DNA of 64,000 bases from Xanthomonas sp. GPE 39 (GTDB taxonomy: Bacteria; Pseudomonadota; Gammaproteobacteria; Xanthomonadales; Xanthomonadaceae). A program made the translations under genes and the position numbers. Location of the stretch: positions 910,025-974,024 of the forward strand of contig NZ_JZHZ01000007.1 of NCBI RefSeq assembly GCF_000963005.1. The letters run 5' to 3'. Shown in pieces: positions 46,134-55,528 of this stretch; position 1 is the first letter of the stretch, and every line of letters begins with the position of its first letter. Below the pieces are notes generated by a model that worked only from the letters and a program-made list of their open reading frames with translations, was not told the DNA's origin and did no database searches.

Positions 46134-48098
46134 TCAGCGAGCTGCCGCTGTCGATGTGTCCCAGCCGCACAGATGTCCCTGGTTCTGTTGCTTGAGCCAC
46201 TCCTGCATCGGCGCGAAGTATTCCAGTAGCGGGCCGGCATCCAGGCGCTCGTTGCCGGTGAGTTCCTTGAGCGTGGTCTGCCAGGGTTGGCTCGCGCCAC
46301 GTTGCAGCATCGACCAGAATTTCTGTCCGGCTTCCTTGTTGCCGTAAAAGGTGCAGGCGTAAAGCGGGCCTTTGTAGCCGGCCGCATCGCACAGACTCTT
46401 GTAGAACTGGAATTGCAAAATGTGCGAGAGGAAGTAGCGTGTGTACGGCGTATTCGCTGCAACGTGGTATTTGGCGCCTGGGTCGAAGAACGCCTCGTCG
46501 CGCGGCGTAACCGGGGCCACGCCCTGGTATTTGGCCTTCAGTTGCCACCATGCTTGGTTGTAGCGCTCCGGTCTGATCGAACCGTCGAACACGCCCCAGC
46601 GCCAGCGGTCGATCATCAGCCCGAACGGCAGGAACGCCACTTTGTTCAATGCCATACGCATCTGTGTATTGATCAGCGCCTCGCGGCTGACTTGCGGCGT
46701 CTCGGCCATGCCGATGGAGTGCAGGTACTGCGGCGTCAGCGCCAGCACGATGGTGTCGCCGATGGCCTCGTGAAAGCCATCGTTGGCGCCGCTCTGGAAC
46801 AGTGGCGGCAGCGTGTCGTAGGCCAGGTTGTAATAGACATGCCCCAGTTCGTGGTAGATGGTGGCGAAGTTTTCTTCATCCGGTTTGATGCACATTTTGG
46901 CGCGCACGTCGCCGGCCATGTCCATGTTCCATGCACTGGCATGGCAGTCCACATCGCGATCCAGTGGCTTGATGAACTGGCTGCGGCTCCAGTAGCTATC
47001 GGGTAGCTTGGGCATCGCCAGAGAGGTGTAAAAGTCCTGTGCGCGCTCGGTCATCTGCTTGGCGCTGAGCAACTGCGCTTCACGTTGTGCCATGAACCGT
47101 GCTTCGGGCGAGGTGTCGCCTTGACGCCGCGCCAGTGCCGCGCTCAGGTCGCTCTGGTATTGCCGCTCCAGCGCATCGGTGATGTCGAGATTGCTCGCAT
47201 CAGGGTAGGGCTGCAACAGATCCCAGCGATTGCTCCAGTCCTGCTGCCACATGTTGCCAAGCAGGTGGGCCGGCAGCAGTCCGCCTGCGACTTCGCCCTT
47301 GTCCTTGCCGTATTCGGCGTCGAGCTTGCTGCGCGCGTAGCAATGCAATTGTTCGTACAGTGGTTTGACTTGAGCCCATAGCCTGTCGGTCTCGGCGATG
47401 AGTTGCGCTGGCGGCATGTCGTAGCCGCTGCGCCACATCGCGCCAGTGTCGGCATAGCCCATCTCGCGTGCGCCTTCGTTGACCAGTTCGACCAAGCGCG
47501 GGTAGTCCTGGCGCAGCGGTTGTGCGGTGGCGTGCCAGCTTTGCCAGGCGTCCAGTTGCTGGTCGTAGTCGCGACTGCGACGCAGCACGTCCTCCAATTC
47601 GTCCAAGCGTCGGCAGTGGCGCGCATCGCCTTCACCGCTGCAGGATGTGGCCACCGCATAGGCGCCTTCCATCTTTGCGGCCAGCGCGGTGAGTTCTGTC
47701 AGCTTGGCCGGGTCGCGCGGCGCTGGCATCGTGGTCATCTGCTTGAGCAGTCGCAGCGCACGTGCGCTATCGGCCGACATCGGTTGGCCCTGGTAGCGTT
47801 TGGCCTGAGCGATCCAGCCGTTGAGCGTGCTCAACCAGCGTGCGTTGGCTTCGGACGCCAGTCGCTGTGTGTCGGCGTTGATGTAGGTGGCAGACAGCCA
47901 TTGTGCCCTGGTCAGTTCCGGGAGCAGTTTGCTGCGGTACTCCTCGTTGATGCGGGCCACGAATTGGTCTGCACTTTCGCCGATGGCATGTGGCGTGGCG
48001 GGTGCGACGCTCTCGGGTGCGGCATCCTTGCGGCACGCGGACAAGCACAGCAGGCTCGCGCCGATGCACAGCGCGAGCAGCGGGAGGCGGTGGTTCAC
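46134..48098 (-). CDS. M2 family peptidyl-dipeptidase, ACE-like lipoprotein
   Basis: 654-residue zinc dipeptidase related to angiotensin-converting enzyme, releasing C-terminal dipeptides. The GTG at 48098 is preferred to a TTG at 48122 because AAGGA lies seven bases before it and it opens directly into a lipoprotein signal (LLALCIGASLLCLSAC). The zinc motif is His416-Glu-Leu-Gly-His420 in IYHELGHVYYN, with the third ligand Glu in FHEAIGDTI. SATYINADTQ and DCHASAWNMD are conserved M2 segments. Substrate-anchoring residues lie in RYFLSHILQFQFY. The Xanthomonas homologue XcACE is an established bacterial member. Anchoring to the outer membrane or periplasm is expected. Physiological substrate unknown. 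Confidence 0.93.
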   Translation of the reverse strand: MNHRLPLLALCIGASLLCLSACRKDAAPESVAPATPHAIGESADQFVARINEEYRSKLLPELTRAQWLSATYINADTQRLASEANARWLSTLNGWIAQAKRYQGQPMSADSARALRLLKQMTTMPAPRDPAKLTELTALAAKMEGAYAVATSCSGEGDARHCRRLDELEDVLRRSRDYDQQLDAWQSWHATAQPLRQDYPRLVELVNEGAREMGYADTGAMWRSGYDMPPAQLIAETDRLWAQVKPLYEQLHCYARSKLDAEYGKDKGEVAGGLLPAHLLGNMWQQDWSNRWDLLQPYPDASNLDITDALERQYQSDLSAALARRQGDTSPEARFMAQREAQLLSAKQMTERAQDFYTSLAMPKLPDSYWSRSQFIKPLDRDVDCHASAWNMDMAGDVRAKMCIKPDEENFATIYHELGHVYYNLAYDTLPPLFQSGANDGFHEAIGDTIVLALTPQYLHSIGMAETPQVSREALINTQMRMALNKVAFLPFGLMIDRWRWGVFDGSIRPERYNQAWWQLKAKYQGVAPVTPRDEAFFDPGAKYHVAANTPYTRYFLSHILQFQFYKSLCDAAGYKGPLYACTFYGNKEAGQKFWSMLQRGASQPWQTTLKELTGNERLDAGPLLEYFAPMQEWLKQQNQGHLCGWDTSTAAAR

Positions 48099-48244
48099 GG
48101 CGAATCCTTGGGCGGTGTACAAGGAAGGCTAGTGGGCCGTCAGCTAGGCTGCAAGCGCGGCGTTGCGGTGGGCCGCGCGCGGTGCGCACGATGGCGACGT
48201 CGGGAATCGCGCGATCGCGTGGTGGGTCACGATCGCGCTGGCGA

Positions 48245-49903
48245 TTAGTGCGGTTTGGTGCAGGATGCGAATAGGTCGCGCGAGCGGTCGTAGACCGAGG
48301 TCTTGACTTGCATCAGGCCCAGCACCGAAGAGAACAAGTTGTCTTGATCGGCGTATTGACGCGACCGGGCTTGCAGGCAGGCCAGATCCAGGCCGCGCGC
48401 ATTGGCGAAACCCGGCGAAAACCACATCACCATCGGCACATGGGTCTGCTCCTGCGGCGCGATCGCATAAGGTACCCCGTGCAGATACAGGCCTTTTTCG
48501 CCCAGCGACTCGCCGTGGTCGGAAAGATAGATCATGGCGGTGTCGTAGTCGGGCATCGCTTGTAGCGTATCCACGGTGCGTGCCAGTAGATGGTCGGTGT
48601 ACAGCAGCGAGTTGTCGTAGGCGTTGGCGATCAGGTCGCGGCTGCAGTTGCCCAGGTCGGCGGTGTCGCAGGTCGGGGTGAAGTGACGGAACGTCGCCGG
48701 GTAACGCTCGAAATAGCTGGGGCCGTGGCTGCCGAGCTGATGCAGTACCACCACGCGGTCGCCGGGTTTGGCACGCACCTGGGCGGCCAGGTCTTTCAAC
48801 ATGATCTCGTCCATGCAGCGTCCGTCCTTGCATAGCTGTGGATCCTTGGCGTCGTCCATGCTCTGTAATGCCAGGCCGTCGCACACGCCTTTGCAGCCGG
48901 ATTGGTTGTCGCGCCACAAGGTGCTGATGCCGGCGTGTTCGAGCACGTGCAGCAACGATTGGTGCTTGCGAATCGTGCTCTCGTTGTAGTCGTGGCGGCC
49001 GAATGGGGAGAACATGCACGGTACCGAGACTTCCGTACTGGTGCCGCACGAGTGCATGTCGGGGAAGTTGATCACTCCCAGCTTGGCTTGTTCGGGCGTG
49101 GTCTGGCGGGCGTAGCTGTTGAGCCCCCAGTTTTGTGCGCGCGCGGTTTCACCCAGCACCACCACCAGTAGCCGCGGCTTGCTGCCGGGTGCGCGCGTGG
49201 TGGCCTTGGCATCGTGCTCCAGCGGCAGTTTGGCGGCCTTGTGAGTGGGGCCGTCGGATTTGAAGTTCTGCCGCAGTGCGACCAGGTAGTTGATCGGAGT
49301 GGCGAGGTAGCGGATCTCGCGATGGTTGCGCATCATCGCCGACAGGTCCTGAAACGACAGCATCGCGCCAATGCCGCCCAGCGCCAGCATGCCCAGCAGG
49401 AAGCCGGCGCGGATCGCCACTGCTTTGAGCGGTGAGCGCCGGATCAGGCGTACCCGCCACAGCACCAGGATCGGCAGCGCAGCGTAGAACAGCAGCGGCG
49501 CGATCAGCGTCGGCGTCATCAGTTCGCGCGACTCTTTGTGGTCGGTGGCCAGGACGTTGCGCAGCATGTCCGCGTCCAGATAGACGCTGTAGCTGTTCAT
49601 GTAATGCGCAGCGAACGCGGTACTGATCAGCAGGACGGTCAGGATCGGCTTGGCAATACCGCGCCATAGCAGCAAGCCCAGGAGCAGCCCATGCACCGAC
49701 AGCAGCAGCAGGAACAGTGACAGTGCCAGCTTCAGGTCGCCGGAGTGGCCATTCATCGCGCTGCGCCAGAACATGCCATTGCAGGCCAAGGCGAAGAACG
49801 CGCTGGCCGTCAGTGCCAGCATTTCGTTGCTCAGTTGGGGGCGCCAGGCCCATCCGCGCTTGGAGCCGAGAGGAGGGTGTTGCCGGGGAAAGGACGGGCT
49901 CAT
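48245..49903 (-). CDS. eptA: Lipid A phosphoethanolamine transferase (EptA/PmrC family)
   Basis: 552 residues. Five N-terminal membrane helices precede a periplasmic alkaline-phosphatase-fold domain. The catalytic Thr is in SYARQTTPEQ, the zinc-site Glu in VVLGETARAQNW, with DHGESLGE and HVPMVMWFSP further on. Cysteine pairs (DMHSCGTSTEVSVPC, SGCKGVC) match the disulfides of the family. It moves phosphoethanolamine from phosphatidylethanolamine to lipid A phosphates, lowering charge and polymyxin susceptibility. The ATG at 49903 overlaps the TGA of the PAP2 gene (ATGA), which rules out the longer frame to 50026. With the PAP2 phosphatase it forms a two-gene operon facing a PmrAB-like system. 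Confidence 0.93.
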   Translation of the reverse strand: MSPSFPRQHPPLGSKRGWAWRPQLSNEMLALTASAFFALACNGMFWRSAMNGHSGDLKLALSLFLLLLSVHGLLLGLLLWRGIAKPILTVLLISTAFAAHYMNSYSVYLDADMLRNVLATDHKESRELMTPTLIAPLLFYAALPILVLWRVRLIRRSPLKAVAIRAGFLLGMLALGGIGAMLSFQDLSAMMRNHREIRYLATPINYLVALRQNFKSDGPTHKAAKLPLEHDAKATTRAPGSKPRLLVVVLGETARAQNWGLNSYARQTTPEQAKLGVINFPDMHSCGTSTEVSVPCMFSPFGRHDYNESTIRKHQSLLHVLEHAGISTLWRDNQSGCKGVCDGLALQSMDDAKDPQLCKDGRCMDEIMLKDLAAQVRAKPGDRVVVLHQLGSHGPSYFERYPATFRHFTPTCDTADLGNCSRDLIANAYDNSLLYTDHLLARTVDTLQAMPDYDTAMIYLSDHGESLGEKGLYLHGVPYAIAPQEQTHVPMVMWFSPGFANARGLDLACLQARSRQYADQDNLFSSVLGLMQVKTSVYDRSRDLFASCTKPH

Positions 49904-50685
49904 GCAGTGGGCTTTTCCGCATCGTTTGAAGAGGTGGGGCAGGCTTGTTGCGGCGGCGATGTGTGCGGCCACAGCAAAACACGGTACAGCACCAGCGCCA
50001 CGCCCCAGCACAGTGCCAGCGTCCACAGGTCATGCGACATGAAGTGCGCTCCGCGCAGTTGCTGGCCGATGCCAAATAGCAGCCCGGCGCCGAGTCCCAG
50101 GGCCAGCGCTGGCCAGCGCCAGGAGGGCTTCAGGGCCAACGCGACGAAGTACAGTGCGATCCAGGCATAACCGGCGCTGGCGTGTCCGGCAGGAAAGCAT
50201 ACCCCGCGCGGCATGCCGGCAGGACGTGGTTCGAACAGGCCGATGAACATGTGTTCACCGCCGTAGCGGGTCAGGTCCCATGGGCAATCCATGTTGGTGA
50301 GCGACTTCAGCAGGGAGATCACGCCGGTACCCAGCCCCACCGCCAGTAGCAGGTACAGCAGCGGCCAGCGGTAGCGCCGGCGGTCAGGATGGCGCCAGGC
50401 CCACAGCGTCAGCACGGCGGTCATCGCCCAGGCCACGCAACTGAGCAATTTGCCATCGTGATGGATCACGCTGCGGGTCAGCACCACATCGCGCAGCGCC
50501 CATTGGCCACCTTCCGAGCGGTAGATCAGGTCGGCGATCCAGAAATCCCCACCCAGCCTCATCAGCACGGCGCTCATCAGTAGCACCATGGTCAGAGGGA
50601 TCAGCGCATGCCACAGATAGAAGTGCCGATGTGCAGCGCAGCCGGTTACCGTTGCGGCGGACGAGTGCGGGGGCGGGCTGGACAT
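49900..50685 (-). CDS. PAP2 superfamily membrane phosphatase
   Basis: About 261 residues with six predicted helices. PAP2 motifs: KSLTNMDCPWDLTRYG (motif 1, Lys and Asp/Arg), CFPAGHASAGYAW (motif 2, catalytic His) and RGAHFMSHDLW (motif 3, nucleophile His). It is probably a lipid A or undecaprenyl pyrophosphate phosphatase; location with eptA suggests it removes a lipid A phosphate or prepares it for modification. Start ATG 50685 is chosen because an upstream ATG at 50724 would place the phased repeats at 50738-50770 within the untranslated leader directly before it; either start is possible. Confidence 0.85.
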   Translation of the reverse strand: MSSPPPHSSAATVTGCAAHRHFYLWHALIPLTMVLLMSAVLMRLGGDFWIADLIYRSEGGQWALRDVVLTRSVIHHDGKLLSCVAWAMTAVLTLWAWRHPDRRRYRWPLLYLLLAVGLGTGVISLLKSLTNMDCPWDLTRYGGEHMFIGLFEPRPAGMPRGVCFPAGHASAGYAWIALYFVALALKPSWRWPALALGLGAGLLFGIGQQLRGAHFMSHDLWTLALCWGVALVLYRVLLWPHTSPPQQACPTSSNDAEKPTA

Positions 50686-50737
50686 GAGCGGCAACCGTGG
50701 CCGGTGATGGTCGGGTGAAGGCATGTTGGTGTTGCAA

Positions 50738-50770
50738 ATGTCGGATACATGTCGGAATAGTGTCGAAGAG
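50738..50770. promoter_or_regulatory. Three direct repeats, 11-bp period, between lipid A genes and regulator
   Basis: TGTCGG at 50739-50744, TGTCGG at 50750-50755 and TGTCGA at 50761-50766, each separated by 5 bases, give exact 11-bp spacing. OmpR-family regulators such as PmrA bind half-sites with this 6+5 layout. The array sits before the PAP2-eptA operon and may be the operator for the divergent response regulator. Confidence 0.6.
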
Positions 50771-50979
50771 GGCTTGTCTTCGGTTGCACCAGTCCGGGCG
50801 TGCGAGCGTCGGGGCGAATCTTTCAGGGGCCTTCGGGTCGATGGTGCGCTGACGTGGCGTAGTCCGGATATCGTGCCATGATGCTAAGGGTTTTCCATCG
50901 ATACAGCGCCCTTTCTGACGGGGTTCCGACATGGATCCGTTAGCATGGAGTGCTCTGTCCTCCGTAATGCGAGCGTCCC

Positions 50980-51681
50980 ATGCGGCTGTTAGTGATAGAA
51001 GACAACCGAAATCTGGTTGCGAACCTGTTCGACTACTTCGAAGCGCGCGGCCATACCCTGGATGCGGCACCGGACGGCGTGACCGGGCTGCATCTGGCGA
51101 CGACGCAACAGTATGACGCGCTCATTTTGGACTGGATGCTGCCGCGCCTGGATGGACAGCAAGTGCTGCGCGTGCTGCGCGAGGAGCACCAGACCAACTT
51201 ACCGGTGATCATGCTGACCGCACGCGACGAATTACCGGACAAGATCGCCGGGTTCCGTGCTGGTGCCGACGACTACCTGACCAAGCCGTTCGCGTTGCCG
51301 GAACTAGAGGTTCGGCTTGAGGCGTTGCTGGTGCGAGCCAGTGGCCGCGGCCGCAGCAAGGTGTTGCGTGTGGCCGACCTGCAACTGGATATGGCGACGC
51401 TGGAGGTCACGCGTGGCGGGCGCATCCTGCATCTGTATCCGGCCTGCCGTAAGTTGCTGGAAGTGCTGATGCAGGCCAGTCCAGCGGCGGTCACCCGCGA
51501 TCGCCTGGAGCATGCACTGTGGGGGGATGAGCCGCCGGACGGCGATATGCTGCGCTCGCATATCTACGACCTGCGCCGTAGCATCGACGGCCCGTTCGCA
51601 GTCAAGCTGATTCATACCCTGCCGCGCATCGGCTACCGTCTGGCGCTGGTGGAATCCAACGAAGACGAGCATGCCGCTTAG
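50980..51681 (+). CDS. OmpR/PmrA-like response regulator
   Basis: 233 residues. Receiver domain with acidic residues LLVIEDNRNL, phosphoacceptor Asp51 in ALILDWMLPRLDG, Thr in MLTARDELPDK and Lys in YLTKPFALPELEVRL. The winged helix follows: LQLDMATLEVTRGGR, RKLLEVLMQASPAAVTRDRL, then LRSHIYDLRRSIDGPF and TLPRIGYRLAL. It overlaps the kinase gene by 11 bases. Divergent to PAP2-eptA, it is well placed to control lipid A modification, as PmrA does. The name PmrA is not certain. Confidence 0.92.
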   Translation: MRLLVIEDNRNLVANLFDYFEARGHTLDAAPDGVTGLHLATTQQYDALILDWMLPRLDGQQVLRVLREEHQTNLPVIMLTARDELPDKIAGFRAGADDYLTKPFALPELEVRLEALLVRASGRGRSKVLRVADLQLDMATLEVTRGGRILHLYPACRKLLEVLMQASPAAVTRDRLEHALWGDEPPDGDMLRSHIYDLRRSIDGPFAVKLIHTLPRIGYRLALVESNEDEHAA

Positions 51682-52981
51682 GGCAGGGTTGCGACAGCGG
51701 CTGACGCTGTGGTTGATTGGGTATGCGGCGCTGCTCTCGTTGACGGTGTTCGTGCATGGCTACATCGTCAACGCGCAGGCAGAGAAACTGACCTGGCGCT
51801 CGCTGCTGACGTTGGAGCTGGAATATTTCCTGGAGCGCAGTGCCAGCGATCCGCATTACCGCTGGATCGATACCCGTACCGTGAGCCTGTACGGCAACCC
51901 AGGCGGCGCGCCGTTGCCGCCGGCGGTGGCGGCGCTAGGACCGGGCTTGCACGACGAAGTGCCACTCGCTGGCAGCGAAAAGGTGGTGCTGGTGCGTGAC
52001 GTGCGCGGTCGCCGCTTGGCACTGGTGCTGGATATCAGCGAATTGCACGACCACGAGGACGATCTGGCGCTGTGGATGCTGGTGTCCAATGCGTTGGCGA
52101 TCCTGCTGCTTGGTGGACTGGTGCTTTGGGGCATCGGCCGGGTGGTGCAGCCGCTGACCGACATGGCGCAACGCATCGGTCGTCTGCGTCCGGATCGTCC
52201 TGGTCAGCGTATCGCCGTGCATCCGCGCGCCAGCGCCGAGCAGGTGGTGATTGCCGATGCGTTGAACGACTATCTTGCGCGCAACGACCTGTTCGTCGCG
52301 CGTGAGCGCGCTTTCATCGACAGCACCAGCCACGAGTTACGCACGCCGATAGCCGTGATCGGAGGCGCTGCCGAACTGGCGCTGGAACAGCACGACGTCC
52401 CTCCAGGCGTGCGCAACCAGTTGCTGCGCATTCGCCGCGCCGCCAGCGGCGTCGGTCAGTTGATCTCGCTGCTGCTGATGTTGGCCAAGGATCCGGCGCG
52501 ACTGGCAAGCGGCAACGATCTGGTGCGTCTGGATCAGTTGCTGCCGGACATTGTCGACGACCACCGTCACCTGTGCGCCGATAAGCGTCTGGAACTGGCG
52601 CTGGCGCCATTGCCACCGTGCGAGGTGCTGATTCCGCTGGCCATCGTGCAGGTGGCGATCGGCAACCTGTTACGCAACGCAATCGAGAACAGCGACCAAG
52701 GCCAAATCCAGATCGGGATGCTGTCGCCCGGTGTTGTTTGTATCGACGATCCAGGCCATGGGATGAGCCCGGAAGAGATCAGCGCGATCTACACTCGCAT
52801 GGCCCGTGGTGGTAGCCGCGATGGCAGCGGCATCGGCTTGGACTTGATCGCGCGCCTGTGCGAACACCTGGGCTGGGCGCTGCACTTGGATTCGCTGGCC
52901 GGTACCGGTACTCGCGCTACCCTGGATCTGAGCAGCGCGTTGAAATCCACGCGCCAGGGCGTGCCCACCTTGCCCGAGTAG
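51671..52981 (+). CDS. Sensor histidine kinase, partner of the PmrA-like regulator
   Basis: 436 residues. Helix 1 (LTLWLIGYAALLSLTVFVHGY), a periplasmic domain of about 95 residues, helix 2 (LVSNALAILLLGGLVLWGIG), then HAMP. The phosphoacceptor box is FIDSTSHELRTPIAVI; ATP-binding elements are IGNLLRNAIENS (N), DDPGHGMSP (G1) and GSGIGLDLIARLC (G2). The first catalytic segment is shorter than average but complete. The HELRTP His identifies a class I kinase. It follows its regulator with an 11-base overlap. The periplasmic sensor region carries no obvious metal motif, so the signal cannot be named. Confidence 0.9.
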   Translation: MPLRAGLRQRLTLWLIGYAALLSLTVFVHGYIVNAQAEKLTWRSLLTLELEYFLERSASDPHYRWIDTRTVSLYGNPGGAPLPPAVAALGPGLHDEVPLAGSEKVVLVRDVRGRRLALVLDISELHDHEDDLALWMLVSNALAILLLGGLVLWGIGRVVQPLTDMAQRIGRLRPDRPGQRIAVHPRASAEQVVIADALNDYLARNDLFVARERAFIDSTSHELRTPIAVIGGAAELALEQHDVPPGVRNQLLRIRRAASGVGQLISLLLMLAKDPARLASGNDLVRLDQLLPDIVDDHRHLCADKRLELALAPLPPCEVLIPLAIVQVAIGNLLRNAIENSDQGQIQIGMLSPGVVCIDDPGHGMSPEEISAIYTRMARGGSRDGSGIGLDLIARLCEHLGWALHLDSLAGTGTRATLDLSSALKSTRQGVPTLPE

Positions 52982-53291
52982 GTAGCGTTGGGCTTGCCGG
53001 CGCGCAGGGCCGATACGACCACGCTGCATCGCGCATTCGCCAGCGCGGTGTTGAATTTGCCCGCGCACGCAACGGCGCGCGAGTTGCTTGAATGATGCGC
53101 TGTGGTCGCAGGCATAGCGCCTGTGTCATGTAAATGAAAACGTGCAGTGATATCACAGAATTTTTCTACATAATCGAGACGGATGCCGAGCGTGTGATTT
53201 TTCGCGTGAAATCCACGCGGTAAACGCCAGTCGCCTGTTGCGTGCAACGTCGTATGCTATTTTCACATTGATCACTACAAGGCTATCGGGC
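52982..53291. other. Intergenic region before the neprosin-like gene
   Basis: About 310 bases with no gene. It becomes AT-richer after 53120. GGGCATGAAAAC marks the start of the next gene. I see no certain promoter, though the AT-rich part near 53150-53180 is a good candidate location. Confidence 0.4.
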
Positions 53292-54800
53292 ATGAAAACA
53301 AATGCTTGTGCGCAAGTGCATGGGTGGGGAGTGCGTGTCGGCATGCAGGCCGTTGCTTTGCTGCTGATCGGAGCTGGTACTGCCGTGGCATCGTCGGCGG
53401 ATGCGGCAGTGCCGACGCTGACCGATGCTGCCGCGCGCGACGTTGATCGCGTGATGCCGCCGTTGCTAGCGACACCGGCACATGTGCAGGTGCGCCAAGC
53501 GCTCTCGGCCACGGCAACGCAGGTGGATGGATTCGTCAGCCCAGCGTTTCCCCGAGTGACCAGTGAATTCGCGCGCTTTCGCGAACGCGATGCGGCGTTG
53601 ACCCCGGAACAGATTCCGGCCTCGCTCAGACGCGCCGATTCGGCTGCGTTCGCACAGATGCAGCGTTATCTCTACAACCGTTATAACGGCGTCACCGTGG
53701 TGCGTACCTTGTTCGTGGACGGGCATCTGTTCGATTGCATCCCGTTGTCGCAGCAACCGGGATTGCGCGGCGTCGCGCGGGTGGCGTTGCCGCCGTCGCG
53801 TGTTGGAGGGCTCGATGGCGCCTTGCGTAAGCCCTCGCCGAGCGACGCGGCGACCCGCTGCAATGCCGGCACGGTGCCGCTGGAGCGCCTGGGCATTGAG
53901 GATCTGGCGAAGGCCACTAGTCTGCGCGAGTTCCTTGGTAAGCCGCCGACCCGTGGTGATCGCGCCGGCACGATCACCGCAGCGGCAGCTTCCAACGGCC
54001 ACCATTACGCTTCCATGTTTGCCGATACCGAAGGTGCCCCGATCAATGGCGCGGGGGCGGATCTCAATATCTGGACGCCGGTGTTTAGGTCGAGCAACGA
54101 CTACATGTCGATCAGCCAAATATGGATCTATGGTCAAAGCGATGCGCAACAGCAGCAGACCTTGGAAGTGGGTTGGCAGTTGCGGCCCTCGTATCGGGAT
54201 TGGGGCAACAAGTCGATCACTTTCATTTATTCCACGCAGGACGGCTACGCCACGACCGGTTGCCACAATCTGGAGTGCGGCGATTTCGTGCAGGTGGTTT
54301 CGGACAATGTGCTGGGCACGCCATATGCGGCGGACCGGTACAGCGTCAGTGGCGGCAAACAGGGGCTGATGAGCGTGCAGTACCAGCGCGATTCCGGCGG
54401 CAATTGGTGGCTGATGCTGGATGGGACCTGGATCGGCTACTACAAGGCCAGCCTATATTCCGGCGATCTGGCCCAGGGTAGTGCGGCGGTGGGTTTCTCG
54501 GCAGGTGGCGAAATCTACGCGAACGATCTGACTCCCAGCACTCCGATGGGCAGCGGCGCGTTCGCTGCTGGCGGCTATCGCAAAGCCGCTTTCCAGGCCA
54601 ATCATTTTTACCTCGACGACAACTTGGACGCGCATGCGGTCACCAATTTGTCCGCCTATTCGTTGGATTCTCCCACCTGCTATACGTTGGCATTGGCAGG
54701 TATGAGCGGGCCGGTGATGAGGGGGGTGAGCAGCATTCGCCTGGCACCGGAAATGCGCAGCGGCGGTTTCTATTTCGGCGGGCCAGGTTGCACGCGCTGA
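53292..54800 (+). CDS. Secreted neprosin-family (DUF239) protein
   Basis: 502 residues with a signal peptide (LLLIGAGTAVASSADA). The C-terminal half is a neprosin domain: HHYASMF, ISQIWIYG, TLEVGWQLRPSYRDW, GYATTGCHNLECGDFVQV, AVGFSAGGEIYAN and TPMGSGAFAAGGYRKAAF. Neprosin is a glutamic prolyl endopeptidase of pitcher plants; its two catalytic Glu positions correspond to Glu292 and Glu407 here, both present. A secreted glutamic peptidase, possibly cutting proline-rich plant wall proteins, is therefore likely. ATG 53292 is chosen over 53238 because it leads directly into the signal sequence. Cysteines in CHNLEC and near SPTCYTL may form disulfides. Confidence 0.82.
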   Translation: MKTNACAQVHGWGVRVGMQAVALLLIGAGTAVASSADAAVPTLTDAAARDVDRVMPPLLATPAHVQVRQALSATATQVDGFVSPAFPRVTSEFARFRERDAALTPEQIPASLRRADSAAFAQMQRYLYNRYNGVTVVRTLFVDGHLFDCIPLSQQPGLRGVARVALPPSRVGGLDGALRKPSPSDAATRCNAGTVPLERLGIEDLAKATSLREFLGKPPTRGDRAGTITAAAASNGHHYASMFADTEGAPINGAGADLNIWTPVFRSSNDYMSISQIWIYGQSDAQQQQTLEVGWQLRPSYRDWGNKSITFIYSTQDGYATTGCHNLECGDFVQVVSDNVLGTPYAADRYSVSGGKQGLMSVQYQRDSGGNWWLMLDGTWIGYYKASLYSGDLAQGSAAVGFSAGGEIYANDLTPSTPMGSGAFAAGGYRKAAFQANHFYLDDNLDAHAVTNLSAYSLDSPTCYTLALAGMSGPVMRGVSSIRLAPEMRSGGFYFGGPGCTR

Positions 54801-54930
54801 TGCGTGTCCGCCCGAGTGGGAGTTGGCGCGTCGATGTAGACCCGCCGACTCAGCGTGGGCGAAGTGTGTGGCCGATGCCGACAGCGGTGCAATCCCGGTA
54901 TTCGCAAGCGCTGCGGTTTGTTGCAGGCAC

Positions 54931-55404
54931 TTATTCCGGCAGTAGCCCGCGCTGCGCCAGCCAGATGCGTGCGTCCTCAGCATCGTGCTCGAACCAGGCT
55001 TGGGTGGAACCGAGCCGATAGGTGTAGCCCCAGGCATCCATATCGGCCATCAGCCGCGCACGGCCGACGCCGGGCAGTGTGTCGGCCAGCAGAATCTGCA
55101 GATAGCAGGTGGCGTCCTCTTCCTCCACCGAGTCGGTGGCGTCGGTATGCACTTGCGCGCGGCGTTGCGGTGGCAGCACGATCAGGTGGCAGGCCTCGTG
55201 CAGCAACGAATGCACCGGTGTGTCGTCGCGCACGTACACGTTGCTGGCGATCACGCCGGCTTCCGGTTCGCCCCAGTAACTGCCGGGAATGCTGGTGCCT
55301 TCGGCGACATGGTGCAGTTCCAATGCGTAGCGAGCCAGCAGCGCGCGTGGCGCTTCCAGACCGATTGCGCCGACTGTCAGAATTTCGCTGATCAATGCGG
55401 TCAT
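54931..55404 (-). CDS. Conserved hypothetical protein with HExxH motif
   Basis: 157 residues from ATG 55404. HSLLHEACHLIVLP holds the zinc-peptidase-like H-E-A-C-H signature; the segment EEEDATCYLQILLAD 35-40 residues further on could supply a third ligand Glu. The remainder (SIPGSYWGEPEAGVIASNVY, GYTYRLGSTQAWFEHDAEDA) is soluble. It may be a small metallopeptidase or a metal-binding relic; no family name is recognised with confidence. It stands upstream of a short gap before minE on the same strand, with no obvious operon link. Confidence 0.72.
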   Translation of the reverse strand: MTALISEILTVGAIGLEAPRALLARYALELHHVAEGTSIPGSYWGEPEAGVIASNVYVRDDTPVHSLLHEACHLIVLPPQRRAQVHTDATDSVEEEDATCYLQILLADTLPGVGRARLMADMDAWGYTYRLGSTQAWFEHDAEDARIWLAQRGLLPE

Positions 55405-55528
55405 GGCGGTATCGGTCTGCATTGGCGGTTGACGTGCAGAAAAGGTCGAATGCAGAGCAAGCCACTCTCGTCAGACGCGGACCGCAGACGGTGCCGCGCC
55501 CGTGCTCATGGCTGCGCCGCAGTGCCGA

